Shown piece after piece: positions 41,814 to 51,396 of a stretch of DNA of 64,000 nucleotides (position 1 is the stretch's first letter; the number at the start of each line of letters is the position of its first letter). A program made the translations under genes and the position numbers. The DNA is from Corynebacterium singulare (lineage in GTDB: Bacteria; Actinomycetota; Actinomycetes; Mycobacteriales; Mycobacteriaceae). The notes under the pieces are model-generated. The model had not been told where the DNA came from, ran no database searches, and worked only from the letters and a program-made list of their open reading frames with translations. The stretch covers positions 124,001 through 188,000 of the forward strand of contig NZ_CP010827.1 of NCBI RefSeq assembly GCF_000833575.1. Direction: 5' to 3'.

Positions 41814-44671
41814 TGACGAACGTAATTATCTTCGGGCACGGCGCGACCGCGGATGACATCCGCTCGCGGCTCAGCGATCTGCGTGCCGTCGGTCTCCTGC
41901 AGGACTTCCTATGGATTGACTACGCGCACCCCACCAGCAGTGCGGTAGTGCGCTCCTTTACGGAGGAGGGCACCGCGCGCTTGTCGACGTTGGACGAGGC
42001 CCTCCGCAGCTTCACCGGCGATGTTCTCCTCGCCACCATTGATCCGATGGATGCGGACCAACCACAGGACGTCGATAAGCTCACGGCGTGGGTCAGTGCC
42101 GTTGACCAGCGCCTCATTCAGGCTTCGAACCTGCGCGTCCGCCTCTTGCTGTCAGCCCTGCCGGTAGAGAATGTGGATATCATGCCACTGCAGGGATGGA
42201 GCAATCTCGTGCTGTCTCCGGAGGAGGGCGGAACCCCGGCATCCTCACGCATCCGCCCGATCAAGCGGACGAAGGATGGCTTCGAGCTCGCGCAGTTCGC
42301 AGCTCCTGCCGTGGCCAGCATCTTTGGCCTATGGCGCGGCATGCCAGAACCTGCTGTGCTCGACCCTGACACGCACCGCGTTATCGAAACCGGTGACCGC
42401 CAGCGTTTCCGTCTCGTGCGTGCGTTCCACCGGACCATTGATGCCAGCGACATTGAAGACAAGGTTAAAAAGGCTGTCTTTGATCCCACCCAGCGTCTGC
42501 CGCAGCCACAGGTCAACAACATCTCGCGGGCTGTACACTACGCCAACCCGGAGCAGCTCACGGATCAGTGTGCACAGATGTTCATTGACCAGGAGATTTC
42601 TCCACTGGTGAGCGCGCCTACCGCCTATGAGGAGCTGCAGTCCCACAAGGTGAGTGGCTGGGCAGCACTCAAGGATAACCTTCGCCTGTACTGGTCAACC
42701 GTTATTGGTAAGCCACAGGATTGGGTCGAAGGCCAGCGCGGCGCCATAAACAAGAACGCGGCCACCTTCCTGCAGAAGATGCTGTACGGCGAGAATTCCA
42801 GCGTCGAGGTCGTCTTGGCGGGGCACTCCGGCAAGGGTAGCGGTGCAACGAGTGTTGACGAGCTGCGCCAAGCCAGCGAGCATGCACTGCGCGTGGCTAA
42901 AGAGCAACATTTCTCGCTGGGGCAGGAACCGCAGCTATCGCGCACCTGGGAGGCCTACCACGATTTCGCACTGGGACTGGTTGACGGTTCTTGGCGCGAC
43001 AGCATTGATGTTCAGGGCCTACGCAATAACCAAGGCAACATGTACATCGTGCAGTACGGCGGGCAGTCGGTACAGGATGTCAGCGCGTCCTTCGAGGGCT
43101 TTCACCCGCTCATGACGAGCACATTGGGGTACACGCATGAGTCACAGGCAACGGTGGCTCCTTTTGACCCAGTCGGTGCAGAGCGCTTTGCTGCTGATAT
43201 CGAATACACCAGCCAGCAGACCCGCAACGAGGCCGTAAGCCGCAAGAAACACGAGTTTGCCTCGTGGCGGGCGAAGAACAGCACTACCTTCGCGTGGAAG
43301 GTGGGCCAAGGCCTCTGGGACACGGTGGGCCACGCCCAGCAGAAGTACCGCGAGGCCCATGCGAAGGCCCGTGAGCTCCAAGAACTGGCCAGCAGCTTCC
43401 AGGCCCGCGACTTCAACGCGGAGAACAAAGCTCTGACCAGGAAACTGCGCACAATGTGGATTGTGCTCTTCGTTGTCCTTGCCCTCATGACGTACATGGT
43501 GGCCGGCCGGTACAACCCGGATCTGCCACTAGGCGAGTACCTGCAATGGTTCGACTGGCCGTGGTACGTGGTGGGCCTCATTCTGGCGATTGTGCTCTTC
43601 CTTGTGTGTTCGTGGGCGGTGTTCACAAAAGCTCAGCGAGAGATCTTTGATTACGTGCAGCGCCGAAAACTGCTGAACCGTAATCAGGAGATTGCAGCCC
43701 AGAACCTGGCCACCGCCTCGGCAGAGATTTCACGCATTTCCAATGCCTATAACCAGTTCCTGAGCTGGTCGGCGCTATTGGGCCGCGCAATTTACGCGCC
43801 GTTTGGCCGCAAGGAAACTTCGAGCGATCATCTGCGTACACCGCAGTCTGGCCTCCCAGAGAACGCGCGCATTGCGCAGGCCGTGCTCAGCCGCGATGAT
43901 GCGGTGCGCATGACCGATGAGATTCGCTCCTACATTTATCAGTCGGAGTGGGCGCACAAGTCCCTCAAGTCCTTGCTGGATGACATGAACGACACCTTTG
44001 AGCGCAACCGCACGGGCCACTCGGCTGTGGCGCTTAATGAGATGTGGGGCATGGCGGGCTTGGGCTCAAGCACCCCGCTGGATAATCTTTCACGCAGCCT
44101 GGATCACCCGTACATGAAAGATCGTGATGCGAAGCAGCAGGAGTGGCAGAAGGTCATCACGGATCCGCGTATGACGCGCAGCCTTCAGCAGTACCTGGGC
44201 CACGTGACCTTCCGCGAGGAAGGTGGCAGCCGTAGTCAGAGCACGAGCGAGTTCCTTGCCGGTATGAACCAGGACAAAGGTGCCTTGCAAGCCTTCAGCC
44301 CTAACGCGCTGACCAGTGCAGGTGGCGCCGAAGGGTTCACGGAGATTGATGGTGACCGCACCCGCATCGTTGAGGTAGATAGCCAGACGGCCCTGACCAG
44401 CCAGCTGTCACGCTCGGTCACGGTGGTGCAATACGGCAAGATCACCGATTTCAAGTACCTCATCCCTGATTCGGCATCCGGCGCGTACACCTTTGACAAC
44501 CCGTCGGCTCTGTCCCTCGATGAGCTTGATGACACTAGCCACATGGGTTTCGCCACACCATCCCAGTCCGATGCACAGGAGAACTCCCCATGGCAGCAGG
44601 GCTCGAACGCCAACCCAGTCTTTAGGCAGCCGGGTGCGCCGGACCTGTCGGACCTCGATGAAACCTTCTAA
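41813..44671 (+). CDS. Large two-TM protein partnered with the tubulin-like protein
   Basis: The 952-residue protein starts with a Rossmann-like V-I-I-F-G-H-G-A-T-A-D-D. A mixed domain runs to about 470, then a coiled-coil stretch, then two TM segments (about 548-566 and 585-606). A further cytoplasmic part follows. It carries L-D-E-L-D-D-T (about 901-907) and ends L-S-D-L-D-E-T-F, like the tubulin-like protein's end. I recognise no named family. It probably anchors the assembly to the membrane. Confidence 0.8.
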   Translation: MTNVIIFGHGATADDIRSRLSDLRAVGLLQDFLWIDYAHPTSSAVVRSFTEEGTARLSTLDEALRSFTGDVLLATIDPMDADQPQDVDKLTAWVSAVDQRLIQASNLRVRLLLSALPVENVDIMPLQGWSNLVLSPEEGGTPASSRIRPIKRTKDGFELAQFAAPAVASIFGLWRGMPEPAVLDPDTHRVIETGDRQRFRLVRAFHRTIDASDIEDKVKKAVFDPTQRLPQPQVNNISRAVHYANPEQLTDQCAQMFIDQEISPLVSAPTAYEELQSHKVSGWAALKDNLRLYWSTVIGKPQDWVEGQRGAINKNAATFLQKMLYGENSSVEVVLAGHSGKGSGATSVDELRQASEHALRVAKEQHFSLGQEPQLSRTWEAYHDFALGLVDGSWRDSIDVQGLRNNQGNMYIVQYGGQSVQDVSASFEGFHPLMTSTLGYTHESQATVAPFDPVGAERFAADIEYTSQQTRNEAVSRKKHEFASWRAKNSTTFAWKVGQGLWDTVGHAQQKYREAHAKARELQELASSFQARDFNAENKALTRKLRTMWIVLFVVLALMTYMVAGRYNPDLPLGEYLQWFDWPWYVVGLILAIVLFLVCSWAVFTKAQREIFDYVQRRKLLNRNQEIAAQNLATASAEISRISNAYNQFLSWSALLGRAIYAPFGRKETSSDHLRTPQSGLPENARIAQAVLSRDDAVRMTDEIRSYIYQSEWAHKSLKSLLDDMNDTFERNRTGHSAVALNEMWGMAGLGSSTPLDNLSRSLDHPYMKDRDAKQQEWQKVITDPRMTRSLQQYLGHVTFREEGGSRSQSTSEFLAGMNQDKGALQAFSPNALTSAGGAEGFTEIDGDRTRIVEVDSQTALTSQLSRSVTVVQYGKITDFKYLIPDSASGAYTFDNPSALSLDELDDTSHMGFATPSQSDAQENSPWQQGSNANPVFRQPGAPDLSDLDETF

Positions 44672-44695
44672 AGACCGCTGATCTAAGGAACGTTG

Positions 44696-47032
44696 ATGAC
44701 ACACACCCCGAAACCTTCGATTAAGGATGTACCGCTCAGCGAGCTCACCACGCTGCATGAGCTCAAGCGCGTGAGCGCTGAGGACGTCCGCGCGGCCGTT
44801 TCAGCACCGTTTCGGCAGTTTGCTGAGCAGATCGCTGCTGCCTTCAATGGTGAAGAGGTAGAACACCCAGAGCTCAGCGCGGAGTCCCTCAACGCTGCTG
44901 CCGCGCAGGAGCGTGCTGCTCAGCAGGCAGCTGAGGAACGTGCGGCGGCGGAGCGTTCAGCGGCACGTGATAAACAGCAGCACGTCACGGCATCGCAAGC
45001 ACAGCCGCATAGTCAGCCTGAGCCGCGCCCCGCGCCCGAAGCCCCCGCTGCAGCGGCTCCGCGTGACTTCTTCGCTGAGTGGGAGCAGCTGCAGGCTGAG
45101 GAGGAACAAAAGACTCAAGTCAACGAAGAGGATTACATCACCATTCCGGGCTTCGGAATCCGCGCGGAATACCAGTACCGCCAGGATCCGAACTGGGTAG
45201 CCCCCGGTATTGATGTCGAGGTGGAGGTCCCTGAGAACACCGACACCGGGGAAGAATCTAGCGAAGACTTTAGCTATGGCGTCGAACCGGAGCCGGAGGA
45301 AGACACTGACCAGCGCCACCCCGTGCGCCTGTGGTGGCCGGAGCTTGAGCATGAGCCGAATGAGGTCGTGTTTTACCGTGTTGTGGCGGACGATTCTGAG
45401 ATGGTCGCGTCCCCAGATGCCGGCGACACGCTGGTCTACACCAAGGGAACGGCCTACCGTGACCACAACCCGGGGGAAGCTGGCCTGCGCCACTACGCGG
45501 TGTGGGCTTATAAGGGGACGGACCTGCGGGAACTAGTCCACAGTCAGCCGGTTTTCATGGGTGATACTGCCGTAGTTTTCCCACCGGTCAACGTTCAGGT
45601 CTCGACCATCAAGGGCGCTGTTCAGGTTTCCTGGGACCTGCTGCCGGGGCACACCAGCGCCATGGTCTATGCCTGCCGCGATACCGAGAAGGAGCCCCTT
45701 TCACCGCGCTTCGAGCAGGATGTGGACAGCTCTGGGCGCAAGGCCACCATCCCCGTGCAGGAGGCAGGTCAGACCATTGTCATCTCTTTGCTGGGCCAAG
45801 CAGAGTTCCATGGCGCTACCGAGCAAAGCCAGGATGAGGTCGCGGTGCAGCGCTCCGTGAAGCTAGCCAGTGAGTTGGAAAAGCTGGAGCTTTCGCGCTG
45901 CGAGCGCCGCAGCGAGTACGGGCAGGATTCGATCGAGGTGGACTGGTACTCGCCCAAGACTGGTGAAGTGAAGATTTACCTTACGCCCACCGCACCGCAG
46001 GCAGACCTGCGTACCTCGGCAGTACCAAAGACGTACGTCGAAAGTGCGCTGTCGAGTGCGATCAGTGAGACCCGTGGCGTGTCCGAGGCCGGTTCCTTCC
46101 AAACCACCACGGTGCCATGGCCACCAGACTGGTACGAGGTGTACATCACCCCAGTGAACTTTAACGATGCCGATGCTTGGGTTGGTGAATCCAAGGTATT
46201 GCAGCGCGTGCAGTCCATTGGGGACGACCAGTTCCGCCTTATTGAACGTGTGGACAGCCAGCTCATCACCTTTGACTGGCCAAAGGGAGCGACGGCGGTT
46301 GAATACTCCACCAACCGCGAACATGACCAGATCCGCGAAGAGGACTATGACCTGCAAGGCGGCATCCGCATGCGCCTGGATCAGCATGGCGATACGGTAC
46401 GTCTTAAGCCCTATGCAGTGTTTGCGGGTAAGCGTACCGAGGGCGATGAGCGCGTCATTCAGTATGAGGGCCTACGTCCGGTGACCTATGACTTTGAATT
46501 TGATGAGTCCAACAGCCAGGTGCAGGTGTACCTGTGGAGCCTGGGCAACGGTGACAAGCGTCAGTTCTCCTGTCAGGTGGTGTACCGCGCCGATCGCCTC
46601 CCTCTCTTCCCCGAAGACGGTGAGGCGCTCGGCATCGTCGAGACCAACCTGCAGAACACCACTCACGTAGCGCAGGGCTTGGGCCCCGTACGCGGCCAGT
46701 ACCCCGACTTCACGGTTTCCTTGGGGCAGTACTCACAGCGAGGAGGATTCATTCGCCTCTTCGCGGTCGAGGGCTTCGATGCTCACGTTGATTCTTCCTT
46801 TGGCAGCTTCGGTGGTGAGGACGCTTTCAGCGGATTCGCTGAGAGTTACAGCGAGGCATCACCGACGCTCAGCGCATCGGATAAGGCAGTGGTGGTGGAA
46901 AAAGATGTGTCGTACAAGCTGATGTTCTATGCCGCCAGCCAGAACAACAATCAGCAGTACACAAACCAGCAGCCTCCGTACAACTACGACCAGAACTATG
47001 GTCAGGACCAGTACTTCCAAGGAGGCCACTAA
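44696..47032 (+). CDS. Beta-rich repeat protein (FN3-like), cytoplasmic
   Basis: The 778-residue protein has a helical Ala/Glu/Gln-rich start (1-125) and then several beta-sandwich-like units, for example V-Q-V-S-W-D-L-L-P-G-H-T-S-A-M-V-Y, I-E-V-D-W-Y-S-P and I-T-F-D-W-P-K-G-A-T-A-V-E-Y. These recall fibronectin type III domains and include paired Val-x-Trp motifs. There is no signal peptide. The tail is Gln/Asn/Tyr-rich. ATG 44696 follows AAGGA by 6 bases. It is possibly a scaffold. Confidence 0.75.
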   Translation: MTHTPKPSIKDVPLSELTTLHELKRVSAEDVRAAVSAPFRQFAEQIAAAFNGEEVEHPELSAESLNAAAAQERAAQQAAEERAAAERSAARDKQQHVTASQAQPHSQPEPRPAPEAPAAAAPRDFFAEWEQLQAEEEQKTQVNEEDYITIPGFGIRAEYQYRQDPNWVAPGIDVEVEVPENTDTGEESSEDFSYGVEPEPEEDTDQRHPVRLWWPELEHEPNEVVFYRVVADDSEMVASPDAGDTLVYTKGTAYRDHNPGEAGLRHYAVWAYKGTDLRELVHSQPVFMGDTAVVFPPVNVQVSTIKGAVQVSWDLLPGHTSAMVYACRDTEKEPLSPRFEQDVDSSGRKATIPVQEAGQTIVISLLGQAEFHGATEQSQDEVAVQRSVKLASELEKLELSRCERRSEYGQDSIEVDWYSPKTGEVKIYLTPTAPQADLRTSAVPKTYVESALSSAISETRGVSEAGSFQTTTVPWPPDWYEVYITPVNFNDADAWVGESKVLQRVQSIGDDQFRLIERVDSQLITFDWPKGATAVEYSTNREHDQIREEDYDLQGGIRMRLDQHGDTVRLKPYAVFAGKRTEGDERVIQYEGLRPVTYDFEFDESNSQVQVYLWSLGNGDKRQFSCQVVYRADRLPLFPEDGEALGIVETNLQNTTHVAQGLGPVRGQYPDFTVSLGQYSQRGGFIRLFAVEGFDAHVDSSFGSFGGEDAFSGFAESYSEASPTLSASDKAVVVEKDVSYKLMFYAASQNNNQQYTNQQPPYNYDQNYGQDQYFQGGH

Positions 47033-47034
47033 TC

Positions 47035-48870
47035 ATGGGCGGCGCATTTAGCTACGCGTCCTTCTCCCGAGCCAACGGCCGCGCTGGTGGTTGGGGAGTG
47101 GGCCAGAAGGTCGGCGACCTTACCCAGGAAGAGCTGGCTGAACTCGTTTCCTTCGTGCCCACCACGCTCAACAACGGCACTTCAATTCCGGATTTTCCCT
47201 CGGCCCGGCAGCGTGCCGAGCTTGTGCGGCGTACCGCGGTTTTTGCGCTCACTCCGGAAGCAGACAAGTGGGTGACCATGGTGTCGGTTCCGGCTGGCCT
47301 CGATGCCACGGGACGCGGGGGTAACGTGTTTACCTACACCAGCATTACCCGGACGGGTACCCCGCCGGTGCCTTCGACGGTTTTGTATTCCCCGGATATT
47401 CCTGCCCCTTTTTCTATCTATGAGGTGGACAAGGTACAGATTCCAGAGAGCATTTCGGCGCGTGGTCCGCTGCATTCGGATGTGTTGCTGGATGAATTCC
47501 TCGAGGGGGAGTTCCGTCAGCCGGAGAAGCTTCCCGCGCCATTTAAATCCGTGACCCCGAATCCGAATCCCACGTTTAACCACGCGCTTGTGTCCGCGAT
47601 GGCGACCGTGCTCAATTCCCGCAATGGACTTGTCATTCTCGTTGCGCCGGATAATCAAGCGGCATTATGGATTGCTGCCACTGCACGCGAAGTGGGAGAG
47701 GACGGCTTTGGATTCTCCACCTTCGAAAGAGCTGCGGCCATCAATGAGTTTCCTTTGAGCACCTCCACGATGATCGTTGTGCCGCCGAGTGAGAAGCAGC
47801 GCCTTGCGGATACCGCCATACCCGGGAACCCAGTGGTGTTCGCTGTGGATGAGGCCCTCCCAGACGTCAGCGCTTTTGAACGCCCTACTCAGGAGAGCGA
47901 ACTGAGTGATCCTTCCCAGTACACGTCGGAATCGTCGTCTCTGCATGAAGAGTCAGAAGCCAGCTCGCTGTCCACTTGCGGTGCCGGTACGGCGGATTGG
48001 GCCGCGGGGAACACTGCTGGTGAAGGCACTGATACGCAATCAAATTGTGGTGACCCGTGGGCTGCGGACGGCGCAGCGGAGTTTGGTTCCCCCGCTTCTG
48101 ACGCCTCGCCCTTCGCCGCCGTTGATGGTACTTCTTCACCTTTCCCGCCCAACCCCTTGGATGCGCCGAATCCCCTGGGTAGTCAGCACTCGTCGGAGGG
48201 ACTTGAATCCCCTGTGCAGCGCGACACCGCACTGGCAGCGACTGAGGATGACGGGCTGCCGTTGAATGCTGCATCGGGCAATCCCTTTGCGGTGGGAGGG
48301 GTGCCGCCAAGCACTGCGTCTTCTGACACCTCGGCCCAACCACCGGTCGCGCCTTCCACACCGGCAGCCGCGCACGGTGAGCAGACGGCATCCGAAAGGA
48401 AGCTTCCCAGCACAAATGCGGTCGTTCCCGCCTTGAGCGCAGAGGAGCACCAGAAGCTTGTTGCCTTTGATGCGCGCTGGTGGATCGAATACCTCGATGT
48501 CCACCGCGGGCGTTCTATCCAGTTGGCCTACCTGGACAAGACCGCGTTGGGGGATGGGTTGGACAAGCTGCTCATGTCAGCGGTTATCGCCTCGTGGGTT
48601 TTCTACTTCCCCCGAGACTTTGAGCTGCTTGCGGCCGATGCCTTGCGGCCGTGGGAAAACCGGGATCTTGAGCACATTGCGAACCTCACCGCGGACCATT
48701 TCGTGGGCACGTTCCGCCTTGAGCAGTGCGATCGGCATGTCACCGGCCGTGTCGCAATGGTGCTCGATGAAGTCCAGAGAATGCTCGCTGAGCGCGCAGA
48801 ACGGGCCCAGCAATACCAGGCAGGCTGGCAGAATCAGGGCTCTGGCCGGGGTAGAGGCTATGGATTTTAG
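47035..48870 (+). CDS. GTPase-associated protein 1 (GAP1)-like protein
   Basis: The 611-residue protein's N-terminus (Y-A-S-F-S-R-A-N-G-R-A-G-G-W-G-V-G, then helices and a beta-rich part to about 280) resembles the GAP1 N-terminal domain named for its linkage to GTPases. A Ser/Pro/Ala-rich linker (about 285-465) leads to a compact helical C-terminal domain (470-590). It lies 2 bases after the preceding gene, with AAGGAGG upstream. Its role is unknown. Confidence 0.7.
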   Translation: MGGAFSYASFSRANGRAGGWGVGQKVGDLTQEELAELVSFVPTTLNNGTSIPDFPSARQRAELVRRTAVFALTPEADKWVTMVSVPAGLDATGRGGNVFTYTSITRTGTPPVPSTVLYSPDIPAPFSIYEVDKVQIPESISARGPLHSDVLLDEFLEGEFRQPEKLPAPFKSVTPNPNPTFNHALVSAMATVLNSRNGLVILVAPDNQAALWIAATAREVGEDGFGFSTFERAAAINEFPLSTSTMIVVPPSEKQRLADTAIPGNPVVFAVDEALPDVSAFERPTQESELSDPSQYTSESSSLHEESEASSLSTCGAGTADWAAGNTAGEGTDTQSNCGDPWAADGAAEFGSPASDASPFAAVDGTSSPFPPNPLDAPNPLGSQHSSEGLESPVQRDTALAATEDDGLPLNAASGNPFAVGGVPPSTASSDTSAQPPVAPSTPAAAHGEQTASERKLPSTNAVVPALSAEEHQKLVAFDARWWIEYLDVHRGRSIQLAYLDKTALGDGLDKLLMSAVIASWVFYFPRDFELLAADALRPWENRDLEHIANLTADHFVGTFRLEQCDRHVTGRVAMVLDEVQRMLAERAERAQQYQAGWQNQGSGRGRGYGF

Positions 48871-48911
48871 GCAACACACGATAGGCAAGATAAAAGAAGG
48901 TAAGAAGCGTC

Positions 48912-49874
48912 ATGGCTAAATACACACTGCGGGACGGCGAGTCCCGCCGCATCGGCTCAGACGGCATCCTGCGCGTCGAGGCCTTCGAGATGGGCGCCGG
49001 AGGTGCCTCAATGGAGCTGGCCATCGTGGGCGAGGGCGTCGATGCCGTGCGCGTGCACGACCTCTCCCTCATGGTTCATTCCCTTCCCGAACGCGCCACC
49101 ATTGTGGTGCAGCCCAAGCGTGGCGGCACCTTTGGTCAGCGCAGCGAGGTACGCCTTACGGTGAGCAACGCGGGCGATTCGGTGACTTTCCCGCGTGTGC
49201 TTATCGACGCCGCCGAGGACTCCCCCGAGCGCCTCGCCGAAGTCACCCCGGAGTCTGGAAGCTACCGCCTTGATGCCTTCGGTACGAGCGAAGGGGCTGG
49301 CATTACAGATTCTGCCCGCGAGGTGCGTTCCAAGATGCGCCGCGCGGAACTGGACGTGTCCGGGCTGGATGACGTCACCGTTATCGTTGATGGTTCCGCC
49401 TCCATGCAGGTCAACGTTAATGCGAAGATCATTGACGCTGCGGCCAAGTACATTGATGCGCTGTCGGATGCGTTTAAGCGTTTCCGCGCCACCGATGGCC
49501 AGGACAGCATCCAGACGCACAAGGTGGATGAGCTGAGCCGCTTCATCAGCGGGGTTATTAGCAACGGCGCCGAGCGCGTAGGCCAGCGTCCGTGGCGCGG
49601 CCCGAGTATTGCGTCCTCAACCTCGCTGGCCATCTACGTCACTGATTCCCCGGTGGCGTCCATGCTCACCACGGGTGTGCCTACAGTCGTGCTCATTACG
49701 AGCGCTATAGGCCGCCAGGAACTCGAGCTCGCCCGCATCAACGGAACGCCGCGCCAGGTGGCTTTTGCGGTCATCGATGAGGACGTGGCGAAGCAGCTGG
49801 AAACCGGAGCAAACACCGAGCTTTCTGAGCTCACCGACCGCGTTACCGCCATGCTGAAGGAGAGGAATTCATGA
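48912..49874 (+). CDS. TerD-like beta region plus vWA-like domain protein
   Basis: The 320-residue protein has a beta-rich N-terminal third. A vWA-like domain starts at about 153 with T-V-I-V-D-G-S-A-S-M (D-G-S-A-S, 160-164). The second half keeps a vWA-like alternation (P-T-V-V-L-I-T-S-A). There is no signal peptide, so it is cytoplasmic. It overlaps the GTPase gene by 4 bases (ATGA). Confidence 0.72.
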   Translation: MAKYTLRDGESRRIGSDGILRVEAFEMGAGGASMELAIVGEGVDAVRVHDLSLMVHSLPERATIVVQPKRGGTFGQRSEVRLTVSNAGDSVTFPRVLIDAAEDSPERLAEVTPESGSYRLDAFGTSEGAGITDSAREVRSKMRRAELDVSGLDDVTVIVDGSASMQVNVNAKIIDAAAKYIDALSDAFKRFRATDGQDSIQTHKVDELSRFISGVISNGAERVGQRPWRGPSIASSTSLAIYVTDSPVASMLTTGVPTVVLITSAIGRQELELARINGTPRQVAFAVIDEDVAKQLETGANTELSELTDRVTAMLKERNS

Positions 49875-50881
49875 CCCAGGCACGTTGCCCGTGGACGTTC
49901 AAACCGCTCGAGGCGGGCGTGACCGTCAGCCCGTACACCAACCGTGAACTGCCCGAAGGCTGGACCGATGCGGTCACTCACTGCGTTGCCATGGCCGGTG
50001 CGCGAAACTCCGGTAAGTCGCTCTACACCGCGGTGATGATTAAGCAGCTCAAGCAGCTGGCGCACAAGCACGATAAGTCTGTGCAGCCGGCGGATGCCTC
50101 GACGCGTGAGCGCTACGAGGAGGTCTATGAGAAGCCGCTCTTTGAAGAGATGCGCGCTATGGACCCCACGCCGAGCGCCGTGGCGACGGATGCCTACCAG
50201 CGCGATCCGCTCATTTTTGAGCTCGGTGTCTGGCCGGATCAGCAGGGCACCCCGCGTATGAACTACCTCGTCTTCCGCGATGTCGCAGGCGAGGACCTTG
50301 AGAACCCACCGGAGAATGAGGCAGACCGCGAGAATCTTGCTTTCTTTTCCCACGCAGACCTGGTGATTTTCCTCTTTGATCCCCTGCGTGTGAAGCAGAT
50401 TCAGGATTTCATCCACGGACTAATCCCCAACATCGGTGAATTGGGAGCGGATTCCCTGCGCGTGCTGGACAACCTCCTTGATCTGCTCGAGTCAGATACC
50501 CCTCCGCCGCTGGCAGTGACCATTTCCAAGTTCGATACCGTGCAAAAGCTTGAGCAGGTGGATGACGTGCGTTGGAAGAAGCTCATGTCCAACCGCGGTG
50601 CGGCATTCCGCCGCGATACCGGCTGGAATTTCAACGATGCCGATCGGTATATGGTTCACCAAGAAGCCGAGTCGCTGCTTCGCTTCCTCGGTGCGAACGA
50701 CCTCATCAACAAGCTGTACTCGGCAGGCACAGATGAGGGAAGCTTCTTCGTCGTGTCCGCGTTGGGTGAGGCGCCGACGGGCCGCCAGCTGGCGCGCAGC
50801 GGTATTGCCCCGTACCGTGTGCTGGACCCGATTCGGTGGTTGCTGAGCCGTCGTGGCGTGTTTGTGCAGGACGTGTCATGA
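49871..50881 (+). CDS. P-loop GTPase of the locus (DO-GTPase-like)
   Basis: The 336-residue protein has the P-loop G-A-R-N-S-G-K-S (about 42-49), a switch II-like F-R-D-V-A-G-E-D (about 135-142) and T-I-S-K-F-D-T (about 217-223) in the position of the G4 motif, so it is a TRAFAC-type GTPase. About 60 residues rich in charge separate G1 from the next strand. It resembles the GTPases found beside GAP1 proteins. It overlaps both neighbours by 4 bases, so translation is coupled. Confidence 0.82.
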   Translation: MTQARCPWTFKPLEAGVTVSPYTNRELPEGWTDAVTHCVAMAGARNSGKSLYTAVMIKQLKQLAHKHDKSVQPADASTRERYEEVYEKPLFEEMRAMDPTPSAVATDAYQRDPLIFELGVWPDQQGTPRMNYLVFRDVAGEDLENPPENEADRENLAFFSHADLVIFLFDPLRVKQIQDFIHGLIPNIGELGADSLRVLDNLLDLLESDTPPPLAVTISKFDTVQKLEQVDDVRWKKLMSNRGAAFRRDTGWNFNDADRYMVHQEAESLLRFLGANDLINKLYSAGTDEGSFFVVSALGEAPTGRQLARSGIAPYRVLDPIRWLLSRRGVFVQDVS

Positions 50882-51396
50882 CTTTCGGCACGCCACAACC
50901 TGCTGCCCCGCAGCCGCAGCATCCATCGCAGCCACAGCATCCATCGCAGACACAGCCTGCCCGGGATTATCGCTATGGGCAGGTCAGCGACTCTGCCCGG
51001 GAAACCCGCCGGGCGGCTGATATGAAGGCCCAGTGGGCGCCCTGGCCGCTGAAAATTGCAGCAATCATCGAGCTGTTCATCAGCAGCTATGCGGTGTTCA
51101 CCATCTGCCGGCTCGTCGCTTTTGAGAACAGTCCCGCGGCGGTCACCCGCATGGATCAGCTATCCACCGAGTTCGGTGTGCTGTTGGGCCTGCTGGTGCT
51201 GCTCGTATGTGTGCTGACCGCCTACGTGGTGCATGCCCAGCAGGCAGCGCGCATTGCTCTTACCGTCATCAGCGCAGTTCTGGTGCTGCTCATCCCGGTG
51301 GATTCGGTTATGCCCGTGTCCATTGCCTCAGCGGTGGTCATCGTGCTGCTGTGGCTTCCGACGAACCGGCAGTGGTTCGGCGGGGTGAAGAACTAG
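50878..51396 (+). CDS. Small multi-TM protein with Pro/Gln tail, end of operon
   Basis: The 172-residue protein begins M-T-F-G-T-P-Q-P and a P-Q-H-P-S-Q repeat, much as the first gene of the locus begins M-T-F-G-S-P. Four TM segments follow (about 60-160). ATG 50878 overlaps the GTPase stop. It is convergent with, and overlaps by 4 bases, the minus-strand gene at 51393. Confidence 0.72.
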   Translation: MTFGTPQPAAPQPQHPSQPQHPSQTQPARDYRYGQVSDSARETRRAADMKAQWAPWPLKIAAIIELFISSYAVFTICRLVAFENSPAAVTRMDQLSTEFGVLLGLLVLLVCVLTAYVVHAQQAARIALTVISAVLVLLIPVDSVMPVSIASAVVIVLLWLPTNRQWFGGVKN

